A DNA stretch of 64,000 bases from Podocnemis expansa. Its lineage: Eukaryota > Chordata > Testudines > Podocnemididae. The DNA is taken from NCBI GenBank assembly GCA_007922195.1, contig ML681963.1, positions 132,563,764 to 132,627,763 on the forward strand, given 5' to 3'. This document shows positions 49,711-62,251 of this stretch, one piece after another. The notes under the pieces are model-generated. The model was not told the DNA's origin. It made no database searches and was given only the letters and a program-made list of their open reading frames with translations. The position numbers and the translations under genes are program-made. Each line of letters starts with the position of its first letter. Within the stretch, counting starts at the first letter, position 1.

Positions 49711-52056
49711 CAGACGTGGCCAAACTGTGGCTCACGAGCCGCATGCAGCTCTTTAAAGAAAAATTGCGGCTCCTGGGAGAGCGCAGGAGGGAGGGGCATC
49801 ATGGTGGGAGACAGTTGAGAAATTTGCAGTTGTCAGGGACAGCAGAGAAGCGGTGGCATGGTGAGAGCTGGCAGCGGAGGAGCAGCGTTGTGAGAGCTGC
49901 AGGAAAAAGCAGCATGGTCAGAACCCGGGGAGGGGCAGCCCTGTGAGATCAGGCAGGGAAAATGCAGCCTGGTCAGAGCGGGGAAGAGAGGGAAGGGGCT
50001 GCACTGAGAGAGCCGTGGTGAGAGCCAGGAGGGAAGGGGCAGCATTGTGAGAGCCAGCAGGGAAAGGCAAGCACTCAGAGCAAATAACTGCCAAATTCTA
50101 CAGTTTACCCACACACAATATTAATTTTTACCCTCCTTGTCTATATGCATAATAATACAGTCTTTAATTACATCAGTGAATGATTTTTTTAAATACTTTT
50201 CTTTTTTGTTATTGTTTTCTGGGTAAATATTTTTAAAACTGCAACATAAATTGATCAAGAACAAGTCTACAATGAACTACAGATAAGTGATGATAATTAG
50301 CAATTTAAACCTGAAAAGGAATTGTAAATTAATTTTCTTTTTTAAAAATCACCTGGCATTTCCAGATATTGTAATATAATGCAAAATTATTTCTCTTGTA
50401 TTTCTATTTTGCGAATTAAATAAGAATAATCAGAAATGGCTGAAAATTGACATGTGTTACATGCAAAACCACTGACTACTGTCAAAAGGTTATTTAAAAA
50501 CCCCTCTATTTAAAGAATATTACAAGTACTTATTATGGATCATGGTTCATATTCAGCATGCAAAATGATTTAGACTTAAGATAGACCACCACTACTGTAA
50601 ACTGGCTTTAGAAAAAAAATCCTTAAGTCCATTGAATAAGTGTGCCTGAGACATCAGTATGTCATCTGTTTGCAGAAGGCACTGCTAGCACGTTTATTTT
50701 ATAAGAAAATTTTAATTAATATAACTAAGTCAATTACCAAGATAATTTACATTCACTGCAAAGTTCAGTAGCAGCACTATACTTCTACTGATTAAATAGC
50801 ATTCAACATGTATTAATTCTTTTTTGTTGTATAGTCAAAATCTATTTATATTTCAGTGCAGTCTTCATGAATGACTCTATGGGTGTCTGAGCCCATTAGA
50901 CGAGAGTAATTGTTGTGAAGGGCTGAGGACGGAAAATTGTGTTGTAAACTTTCTGAAAAAAAATCTCTCACCAATAAAGATTTTACTTTGTATTATAAAA
51001 ACCAAATATTGATATTTAGAATTTATACAGGGCCTGACCCCAAACTGAATAAACTCAATGGGATTTTTTCCATAGTATCTTCTGTGCATGGACTCCAAAG
51101 CACTTACTGAAACAGGCTCTGATCTTGCACTTTTTGTCCCCATAAATTCTCCTTGATCTGTTGTGATTCTGAACAGTTGAAAAGGTGTCTCTGTATGCAT
51201 CTCTTCACAAGATTAAGATGAGAGCTGGGTTTTCCCTTACTATTACTCTCATTTTAAAATTAATCGTGTCTGAGTCCTCAGATCTTTGGTCTTCGCTGTC
51301 CATGAGTATTTTAGTGAACAAGTTTACTGGCAGAAATATTGGCAGGGAGGTGGGGGCATGGTAGGTGTTGGGATGGGGTGGGAGGCAGAAGTGTGGCATG
51401 GTTGGGGAGAGCAGAGAAGCAGCAGCGTGGCAAGAGACAGCAGGGGAGTGGCAACAGGGGGTGGGGAAGAGAAGTGTGACATGGTCAGAGAAGCCATAGC
51501 ATATTTAGATTTTCTCATAGGCCCTAATGCAGCGTACTTGTTGTTAAAATAAAATCATGTTTTACAAGTCCTAAACATGATGTGGAATACTAAGAAATGA
51601 AAATACAAAGGAGAAAAGTATAAAACTGAACATAGATTACTTTCAATTTCTGGCACAACTTACTGCTCTGAAGCATCATATTCCACAATAAAATTCAAAA
51701 CATTGTGGAGTACTTAGAGATCAGCATCTTGGAGAGCTTTTACCTGCTGCACTGACAAGTTACTGTCCAGATTTTAAAAAAACTTGCCACAAGTCTGTAG
51801 TATTCTACATCTAGCAACAACTAAATTTTTATTGTATAGGCCTAGTTTCGTGGTAATCTTAAATAATTATTAGAATCTGACATTAGTGGATCAATATTTG
51901 TCCCATTTTTATGATAAAATTAAAGTGTGCAATGAATTTTAAGCTTAGTAATTTTGGGGTCGGTAAAAATATGTGGTTATATGCCGCAGTGTGGCTCTTG
52001 AAGGTTTAATAATCGACTTGTGCAGCTCTTGAGTTCTGTAAATTTAGCCACCCCTG
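49711..52056. mobile_element. Large non-autonomous hAT element, 2.3 kb
   Basis: The ends are 'cagacgtggccaaactg' and 'tttagccacccctg', matching the 'CAGGGGTGGCCAAAC' terminal type seen in other amniotes. It is flanked by 'ttttatag' (49703-49710) and 'ttctatag' (52057-52064), an 8-bp duplication with one mismatch. 49780-50080 and 51350-51490 are G-rich with repeated 'gcagc.tggtgagagc' words. The middle is AT-rich. No transposase is seen, and frames inside are compositional. Confidence 0.82.
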
Positions 52057-52169
52057 TTCTATAGCAATGTGGGATAGGCTACAGTAGGCTGGTGATAGTC
52101 AGCTATACATATTTCAGACACAACTTATAGTGTTTTGTTGAGCTTTCTGTTTGCTGGTAATGAGCTACT

Positions 52170-52665
52170 GAAAGAAACCCAAGGTGTCTTGTGGCACTTT
52201 TAAAGACTAACACATTTATTTATCACAGAAGTTTTTGTGAATATAGTCCCACTTCATCAGATGCATGAAATGGAAACTGCAGTATGCTAGGAATATATAT
52301 ACACAGGACCGGTTCTTCCATAGAGGTGATCTAAGCGGTTGCCTAGGGTGCCAACAATAAGGGGGCACCAAGGGCTAGGCTGGGGCTGCTCTGCTCCCCC
52401 ATCTGCAGTCAGACCCCTGCCAGTGGTGCTGCTCCTTGGCTGTGGCTGGACCCCTGCCCGGGGCTGGATCCCAGCTGTGGCACTGCTCTGCTGGTGGCTG
52501 GGAGTTCAGGGTGTGCCAAAATCCCTGCTGGCCTAGGGTGGCAAAAAACCTTGGGCTGTCCTTGTATATACATGCAGAAAGGGTGAATCTAAAGGACCAT
52601 TCAAACAGTTCCAGGGGAATAGTCTGTTAGTCTATTTCAGGAAACCAAACAAGTTGAACTACTGG
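52170..52665 (-). mobile_element. Penelope 3' tail (copy 6), interrupted by MITE
   Basis: 52180-52295 has 'gtgtcttgtggcactttt', 'aagactaacacatttattt' and 'cccacttcatcagatgcatg'. 52600-52660 has 'acagttccaggggaatag'. The MITE at 52304-52564 separates them. Segment order suggests either rearrangement or two tails. Confidence 0.6.
52304..52564. mobile_element. hAT MITE with perfect 8-bp TSD
   Basis: A 261-bp element beginning 'caggaccggttcttcc' and ending 'accttgggctgtccttg', with inverted ends. It is flanked by a perfect 8-bp duplication, 'tatataca', at 52296-52303 and 52565-52572. Sub-terminal 'cctagggtg' occurs near both ends. Non-coding. Confidence 0.88.
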
Positions 52666-53088
52666 TGGTTCACTGCCAGCAAAACTGAGGTTGTACTGTT
52701 ACACTGAAAGAGAAAATGAGGAAGAAAAAGTGGAGGTTATTTTAGCAGCTTCATTGAGTGACTTCAGCAGGCTTTAGCTGCATAAAAGGTTAAAGATGGG
52801 AAAAGTCAGTAAAAAGATACATTGGGGTCATTTCAGTAAGAGATATGTAGGTTTATTTTTCCTTTTGGCTTCAAGAGAATGGTAGGAAAGGTGTCTTTTG
52901 ATGGAAAGAAAAATCCAATAAACTATAAATAGCACATTAGCTGTCAATGATTCATTTTTAATGAAGCATCAACAAAGTTTAATAATTTGTCAATTTCAAC
53001 AGCATACATAAATAAAAATATAGCAGAATAATCTTAAAGTTGATTGACACTAAAATGTTGAAACTGAAATTAAGTTTAATATGTTTAG
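52666..53088 (+). other. PDE3B intron segment
   Basis: AT-rich with nothing recognised. It ends in a T-rich tract and TTTAG acceptor. Confidence 0.6.
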
Positions 53089-54179
<1,091 letters not shown>

Positions 54180-54490
54180 GATAAACTGTTGGCACTGTCT
54201 CGTATTTTGAGAACACTTGAGGTATAGTTCAAAGACCAACATAAACTCTTTGAACTGATCATAATTGTTTGATGTTGCGAAGCAAAGGAATTTCCTGTGC
54301 AATGGATGTATTGAAAGGAAAGTATGCATCCTACAAACTGAGGATACTGAAACAGTCCTAAAGTAGGAATGATAGATTTGAGAGACACCCATGTGAAATT
54401 TGGCATGGACAATATAAACACTGAGAGGCCTGAGACATAGTACAGGCCACCAATTCTTTCTGTTTCTGAGATTGAAATGTGTCAATTCAC
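54180..54490 (-). pseudogene. DIRS-4a: RT fragment, minus strand
   Basis: On the - strand 54255-54485 reads RNRKNWWPVLCLRPLSV (family '..WRPILDLR.LN') and KFHM, and in adjoining frames VSLKSIIPTL and IHPLHRKFLCF. 54180-54260 gives TIPQVFSK (family 'TAPRVFSK'). These are consecutive DIRS RT blocks. It abuts, head to head, the + strand DIRS fragment starting at about 54496. Confidence 0.7.
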
Positions 54491-54495
54491 CAAAG

Positions 54496-56630
54496 CCACA
54501 GAAAGTTCCTCAGAATTATGTTCCCACCACCAAGTCACAGTTCTAGCATTTGGTTTGTCAGCAGCTGTACACATGGCAATAATAACAGTGTTACTATGAA
54601 GACCAGGAATCCATGTGTTTACTTACTTAGATGACTGTTAAGTGAGATTCCCAGGTATCAAGTACTTTTCAGCATAGCTGCTATCCAGTCAGTCTTTAAT
54701 GTGCAAGGAAGTAGAAAACAAAAGAAGAGAGAATAAAGAGTAGAATTCATTGGGATAGTCCTGGACTCTACACAGGCCATAGTGTTCCTATCAAAACAGA
54801 GATTGCAACCAATGTGGCTCATTGCAGTAGATCAAAAGACACATCCTTTCACAAAATTGCCTCAGGCATGGTCTACTCTGTCACGGGAAAATCCCTTCTT
54901 AGACTCTGAATATGTGGGCAACACCAGCCAGCCAGACTTCTGTGAAATAACTCTTGGTTATGACTCAGAACTCTCACCATCTAGTGTTCCACTACCAGCC
55001 ATGGGAGATATTTGCCACCATCAGTTACAGATCAGCTAAATGCCATTGCAGGCAATCTCATCATACCTTCTCCTCCATAAACTTATCAAGCTCTGTCCTG
55101 AAGCTGTTTGTTTTGCCCCCACTGCTCCCCTTCCAAGGCAGTTTCAGAACACAACTCATCTGGTGGTTAGAAACCATTTAATTTCAAACCAGAACTTGTT
55201 GATGGTCAGTTTAAATTCATCCACCTGAAAGCACTTTACCTTTCAGGGGTTCAAAACACTAGCAGGTCATCTGATCCCAGGTCATTTGCAGATCACCACA
55301 AGTGGTCCCTTTTGTCCATGTGTGTCCAAGGCCATTTTCCAGTGATTGGGAACTCCCCAAGTGGATCTGTTTGCAACAGAAGAAGATAAAGAATATCATC
55401 ATCTTTGTTCTCAGGCATGTCACAGTCTGGTCTCTGATAAATGCTTTCTTTTTGATCTGTTTAAAAAGGCATGCTGTGTATGCCTCCTCTCCAGGTCTGC
55501 TCCTGCTTAAGGCCTTGTCCAAAGTCAAACAAGACCATGCTCATGTTATACTAGTAGCCCTACCATGGCCTCCTCGATATATGGCAACTAGATTTGAAAA
55601 CCAATCTCTTTCACTCCAGAGAGATGCAGTCATAATCTCCCATAACAGCCACTTCCTACCTTCCAACCTTTAGTCCTTACACTTGCTGGTATGGATGTTT
55701 CATAGTTGACATCTTCAGAGTGAAATAGTGCTAAAGGAGTACAAGAAATTCTCCTAAACAGTAAGAAGCCTTCAGCAAGATCTTCCACTTGGTTGATGCA
55801 AAGAGGCATCTTCCCAGTTCAAGTTTCAATTTCCCATATCATGGACTGTCTGCTGTTCCTGAAACAAGAACCAGTCAGTGGTTCCATCAGACTCCTCCCT
55901 AGCAGCTATCTCAGCTTCCCACCATCCAGTGGATAACTGTTTGATCTTTTAAACCCCTATGCCGGTCAGACTTCTAAAGAGTTTGGACAGGTTATACTTG
56001 CAGATCCACAGCCTGATTCCACAATGGAACTTGAATTTAGTTCTAACAGAGTTGATGATGTTCCCCCTTTGAGTTGCTAACAACTTTCTGTATTACACCT
56101 CTCTATGAAAGTGGATTTCTTGGTTGCTGTTATCTCAGCCAAGAGAGTAGGAGAATTCTGAACCTTAATGTAAGAACCTCCCTATACAACATTCTTCAAG
56201 GACAAGGTTTTCCTTCAGCCTCATCCAAAGTTCTTGACTAACATGGTTTCTGATTTTCACATTAATCAAAATATTCAGTTATCAGCCTTCTTTCCAAAGC
56301 CTCATTCGAGTAGGTGGGAAAAGTCCTTTGGAAGCGCTTATATTTTTTGTCTGTATTTGATTAGAGTTTTCAAGTCATGTTCACCTTTAGTTGTCTTAAT
56401 TACAGAAAGAGTGCTGGGCCTCCCAGAGTCCACTCAGAGAATCTCCTGTGGGATTTCTGACTATATACATTTACGTTACTGTTTGACAGATATGGAACCT
56501 CCACCAGAAGTTGTGGCTCCTTCAGCTAGATCACAGGCAGCTTCCATTGCCTTTCTGTCCTGAGTATCCATCCTAGACTTTTGTCTTCAATCCACACATT
56601 TACTTCTCACTATGCTATCACTCATATGTC
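54496..56630 (+). pseudogene. DIRS-4b: RT to recombinase remnant
   Basis: The + strand starts at an HRKFLR block, then AFGLSAA and IHVFTYLDDC (Y-L-D-D, followed by a stop). 54780-55680 continues in broken frames through the RNase H region. Near 56105-56160 it reads LSMKVDFLVAVISAKRVGEF, the recombinase first-Arg block, then IQLSAFFPKPHS (56270-56310) and APSARSQAASIAFLS (56510-56562), the degraded C-terminal block. No terminal repeats were found. It ends against a hAT MITE. Confidence 0.75.
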
Positions 56631-56635
56631 TAGAG

Positions 56636-56895
56636 CAGGGGTCAGCAACCCTTATCAAGTGTGCCAAAACTGGCTGGTGGGCCTATTAACAGCGACACGC
56701 AGAGCCCCTGGCCTTGCAGCACCATGGAGGCTCCCCGCTGCTGGCCCTGCCTCAGCGGGGCCAGGGGCTGCAAGAGCCATGTATGCTGTGCTCATCCTGT
56801 CCCCTGTTGGCCCCACTCCCCAGCACCACCCTGGCACCTTCTGAGGGTTAGGGGGCAGGGCTGGCATGGGGGCTAGCAAAGGTTGCCGACCCCTG
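56636..56895. mobile_element. hAT-type MITE with 'CAGGGGTCRGCAACC' ends
   Basis: A 260-bp element, left end 'caggggtcagcaaccc', right end 'ggttgccgacccctg', a terminal type widespread in amniote hAT elements. The flanks 'gtctagag' and 'gtagagat' are only partly alike. The GC-rich inside yields overlapping frames that are not genes. Confidence 0.8.
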
Positions 56896-57105
56896 GTAGA
56901 GATTATGCCTGATTGTTCAATTTGTCTTACAGTCCCTGTTGAGGTAAAGCCTAAACCCACCTGCATCTCGAATTACTTGTGAATTTTATACAATGGAATA
57001 TATGTGTAATCGTTTTCTGTACTTTTCTATAACTGTTATTCTTAGAAATCTGTTGCATGTAGGAAGGGGATGAGTAAGGCCATGGCCTATGTGGCCCTTT
57101 ATATC

Positions 57106-57929
57106 CAGGGATTAAAGTATAAGTTGGTGGGCTCCAGAACCCTCTTAAATTTCTGGGCACCCCTCATGCAGCTACAGGCCTCCTTCATGTGGGTCCAGGC
57201 CCCCTTCACCCACCCCAGATACTGCCCCCCAAACACCTGTCCTTCACCCCAGCTGCTGCTCCCCACATGCCTACCCACCACCCCTGCTACTGCCCCTGGC
57301 CCCCATCTTGCTGCTGGTCCCCTGTGCATTTCCCCAGCCCCCTTCCTACGCCCCCCATATTGCCACTGGTCCCCCAATCCTTCCCTAACCCTCCCCATGC
57401 CGTACCATCTTCCCCAACTGCCCTGGGCTGACCCCCTCTCCTGCACCCTTTCCCCGCTGTGCTGGCTTGCCTGTCTGCCCCCCAGAGTCCCCTTACCTGG
57501 CTGCCATGACAGACGGCTGCCATGTCCACTACCTGGCCAGAAGTCTTCCAACCAGTAGGGAACTGCCCTGCCCCAAGCTGAGGCTCCAGCCTGGAGCCTG
57601 CTCTCACTGAGGATGCTCAGTGAGCACAGGCTCAGGATGGGAGATTTAAAATCTCCCAGCCCGAGTCAGCTCCCTGCCTTGCTGGAATGCAGTGGAATGG
57701 CATTCTGGGACCTGCTATTTTTAGGGGCACAGTGTTTGGCAGGCCCATAAAAACAGAAAATGGAGCCAGAAAGCTGCATTCCGATGCCTGATGTTTTTAA
57801 ATTGTGGGCACCAGAATGCAGCGTTCCAGCTCAATTTTCTATTTGTAGGGGCCCCAGAACACTGACCATCTAAACATAGTGGGCCCTGGAATGCTGTTCC
57901 ACCACTTTCCAGCTTACTTGAATCCCAGT
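57106..57929. mobile_element. hAT MITE, second copy of the 35557 family (reversed)
   Basis: The left end 'cagggattaaagtata' followed by 'agttggtgggc' is the reverse complement of the right part of 35557-36110. The right end 'ttacttgaatcccag' is its inverted partner. The flanks 'tttatatc' (57098-57105) and 'tttatacc' (57930-57937) match at seven of eight positions. 57170-57480 is C-rich minisatellite-like sequence not present to this extent in the other copy. Confidence 0.78.
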
Positions 57930-57937
57930 TTTATACC

Positions 57938-58719
57938 TGCATGCAATGGCGTGAGACATCAGAGGGCACTGACGTAGCTCTGACGGTTATTGATGAGGGA
58001 AGAATCACTGACAATTATGCATGAGGTATGCACATCAGTAATGGAATGGTCATGTGCAACACATTTTTAAAAAAAAGGTAAGGAAAAGTAGGTACCCAGT
58101 TTCAGGGGAGGGATTTTTTCTTTTTTCCCCTTAAAAATTTACTAGATTTTATTTCAACGGTATACCTTGAATCAGACTCTGGAATTCTCACTAGTTTGAA
58201 AATAGTTTGTTATGTTTTCTATAACATATTTAATCCTTTACAGAAAATGAAATACAAAACAAAAGGAATTAGGTAAAATGCTGAATAAAATAAGGACAAA
58301 GACAAGTCTGAAATAGATAAAAGGAAATTTTATATTAAGCACAATAAGTCTGTGGAACTCATTGCCACACAATTAGATAATTGGTCCATGACTAGTGAGT
58401 TTAAGTGGTATGGTAATAATAATAATACCATTAGACAAAGAATTTAGAAGGACGCAAAATAAGTAGATTAATGTTTAAATGGATTACAAGAACATAAATG
58501 GTTATATTATATAGCCTTAGAAAAAACCTTGGAAATGGTATAAACACTGCAAGCTTCATGGCATAAACCAATCCCTATCTAAGAAGGTCAAAAAGAAAAT
58601 TGCCCTGTGGGATACCTATTTAATAATTTTCCCCTTTGGATTTCTTGCATTTTTGTGTGTTTGACAGAATGCTTGTCCAGGAAGACTGTTCATCCAATGT
58701 TGGGTATGACAATTCCATT
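57938..58719 (+). other. PDE3B intron segment
   Basis: AT-rich with nothing recognised beyond an A-run near 58066 and short (AAT)n near 58415. Confidence 0.55.
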
Positions 58720-59231
58720 CAGTGTTCTCTCTAAGGCCCTAATGCAGCTGAGTAACTTATGTTGCTTGCTGCACGGTGCCCCTTCCCCCATGCAGGCCCG
58801 ATACTGTCCGCCGCGCTGGCCTGATCCTGCCTCCCCTGCTCTCCTGGTCACTGCCCCAGTTGGCCCAATCCTGCCCCCCATATCCTCCGACCTGGCCCAA
58901 CCCCACCCCTTCTTCTCTCCAACCCTCTGCCCTCTTTCACGGCCAGCTGTCCCTGCCCTGTCCCCAATCCACCCCCCACCCTCTTACCCGGCCGCCCTAG
59001 TGTCATGACTTGGTGCCCAGCCACTTCTCTGGCCAAAGAAACTCTCATTGAGCGTGCACAGAGATTCTGCACATGCTTAGTGAGAGCTTACTCCTAGAGG
59101 GAGTTTTAAACTTCCCAGCTTGGAGCTGCTCCCAGCCAGGACTGCAGCTGCCAGCCGTGTGTGGCCAGCAGTGTTTCCTGAGCTGGGCAGCGGCAGGGGC
59201 TGCGTGGCCATGGAGTTTAGAGGGAACATTG
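58720..59231. mobile_element. hAT-like MITE with 'CAGTGTTCYCTCTAA' ends
   Basis: The left end 'cagtgttctctctaag' and right end 'tttagagggaacattg' are inverted to each other, a known amniote terminal type. The inside is C-rich on the left and moderately GC-rich on the right. No convincing target duplication was found. Frames inside are compositional. Confidence 0.68.
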
Positions 59232-60729
<1,498 letters not shown>

Positions 60730-60910
60730 TGGATCTCCATTCACAACATCTCTGTGAGGTAGAGAAGTACTATTATCACCATTTTAGAGATTGGAAACTG
60801 AGACACAGAAATACAAATCACTTACCTAGAATTCCGGAACACAGAATTGAACCCAGTATGCCTGTGTCCTCAGCCAGTGCCCTAACCACTAGATCATCCA
60901 TTCTGCAGAT
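60730..60910 (-). mobile_element. MIR/CORE-SINE fragment
   Basis: The + strand contains 'attatcaccattttagaga', 'ggaaactgagacacagaaa' and 'aaccactagatcatcc', the reverse complement of the MIR order (tRNA-derived head, core, tail). MIR-type SINEs are ancient and shared across amniotes. Small frames in it are not genes. Confidence 0.8.
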
Positions 60911-61084
60911 ACCATGGAGAAAAACACATATATAATGACAGATTTTTAGTATTTGATTTATAAAGAATTGTATGAGAAAGTTAGATTAGTTAAAATTACT
61001 GTTATAGTCTCTTAGGATTAACTGTAGTCACACTTAAAAATTGTGTATATATCAGATCAAGTGGATCTTTGAAAAACTTCTTGA

Positions 61085-62250
61085 ATGAGAGGGTTGAACA
61101 AGTACATAAGAATTCAAAAATTCAAAATGGTAATGCTATCAATGATTCTTCCTGTATTAGCACACAGGAACTGGTTCACAGCCCTTGACCTACTGAATGC
61201 ATATTTTCGTATTACCATCAACCTAGCTCAAAGGAGATTCCTGAGGTCTACCCTAGGAGATAACTGTTACCAATATGCAGTGTTACCTTTTGGCCTTTAC
61301 ATCGCACCAAGGGTATTCTCCAAAATCCTTTCCATAGCAGATGTGCATCTCTGCGAGCTAGAAGTAACCATGTTCCCATACTTGGACAATTGCCTGATAA
61401 TGGCACAATCTTACAAGATGGCAGCTCTAGCAGTCAATACAATACAAGAATTATTTCAATCACTCAACTTTATGATAAAATACAAAAAGTTCATTTTTTA
61501 ATCAGCTCAGGTCCTTACCTAGATTTGGTTACTGGAAGAGGACAGCTACCAAAAGACAGATTCAATACCATAGTAAACAGAGAATCCACAATTCAAGACA
61601 GTCTAACTTTTCTGGTACGTACATGTCTCCAATTCTTGGGACACATGGTAACATCCACATACGTTATATAGAATGCAAGTTTATACATGCAACCTCTTCA
61701 AATGTGGTTAATTATTCACAACCTACCCAGACATTCCATGCCTAAAATTATTACAATAACAAAAATATAAAACAATCCCTGAAGTGATGGACAAGTCCGA
61801 ACAACCTTCTCACAGGTATACCAGTCACATGGCAGGCTCCATCAATCATGATTACCATGGATGCCTAACTAACTGGATGGAGAGCTAACCTGCAAGACCT
61901 CACAGTTCAAGGGAAATGATCAACGCAAGAAAAAAAGTTACACATCAACCTACTAGAATTACACACTGTCCAAAATACATGCTGTCATTTCCTGCCCAGT
62001 ATAACAGAAAACAACAAAAATTATGACAGACAACATGGCATATATGTTTTACATGAACGACTAGGGAGCAGCAAGATCACACTACCTCTGGAGAGAAGCA
62101 ATAAGATGATGGAATTGGTGCATTATGTACAGTATCCAGTTGTCAGCAGCATACTTATCTGGCACTCAGAGCACCACTGATGATGCTCTGAGCAGCAATT
62201 CAGCAAGAATCATGAATGGGAACTGCCTAACAGAGTCTTGCAACAAATAT
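61085..62250 (+). pseudogene. DIRS-5: RT and RNase H remnant
   Basis: A frame of 138 codons (61085-61501) has MRGLNKYIRIQKFKM, ALDLLNAYFRITI (first catalytic Asp kept; the usual Q/K before D-A-Y is altered), RRFLR, YAVLPFGLYIAPRVFSKIL and MFPYLDNCLI (YxDD changed to Y-L-D-N, so inactive). The next frames give RTCLQFLGHMVTSTYVI (61615-61671) and, to 62230, RNase H-like scraps ending in a degraded 'DDALSSN...NGNCL' block (family 'ADHLSR...HEW'). It is cut off at about 62250 by the Penelope-like element. Confidence 0.78.
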
Positions 62251-62251
62251 G

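Noticed and set aside
57070..57607. Pro-rich frames of 150-162 codons on both strands
   Set aside because: Inside the C-rich core of a hAT MITE.
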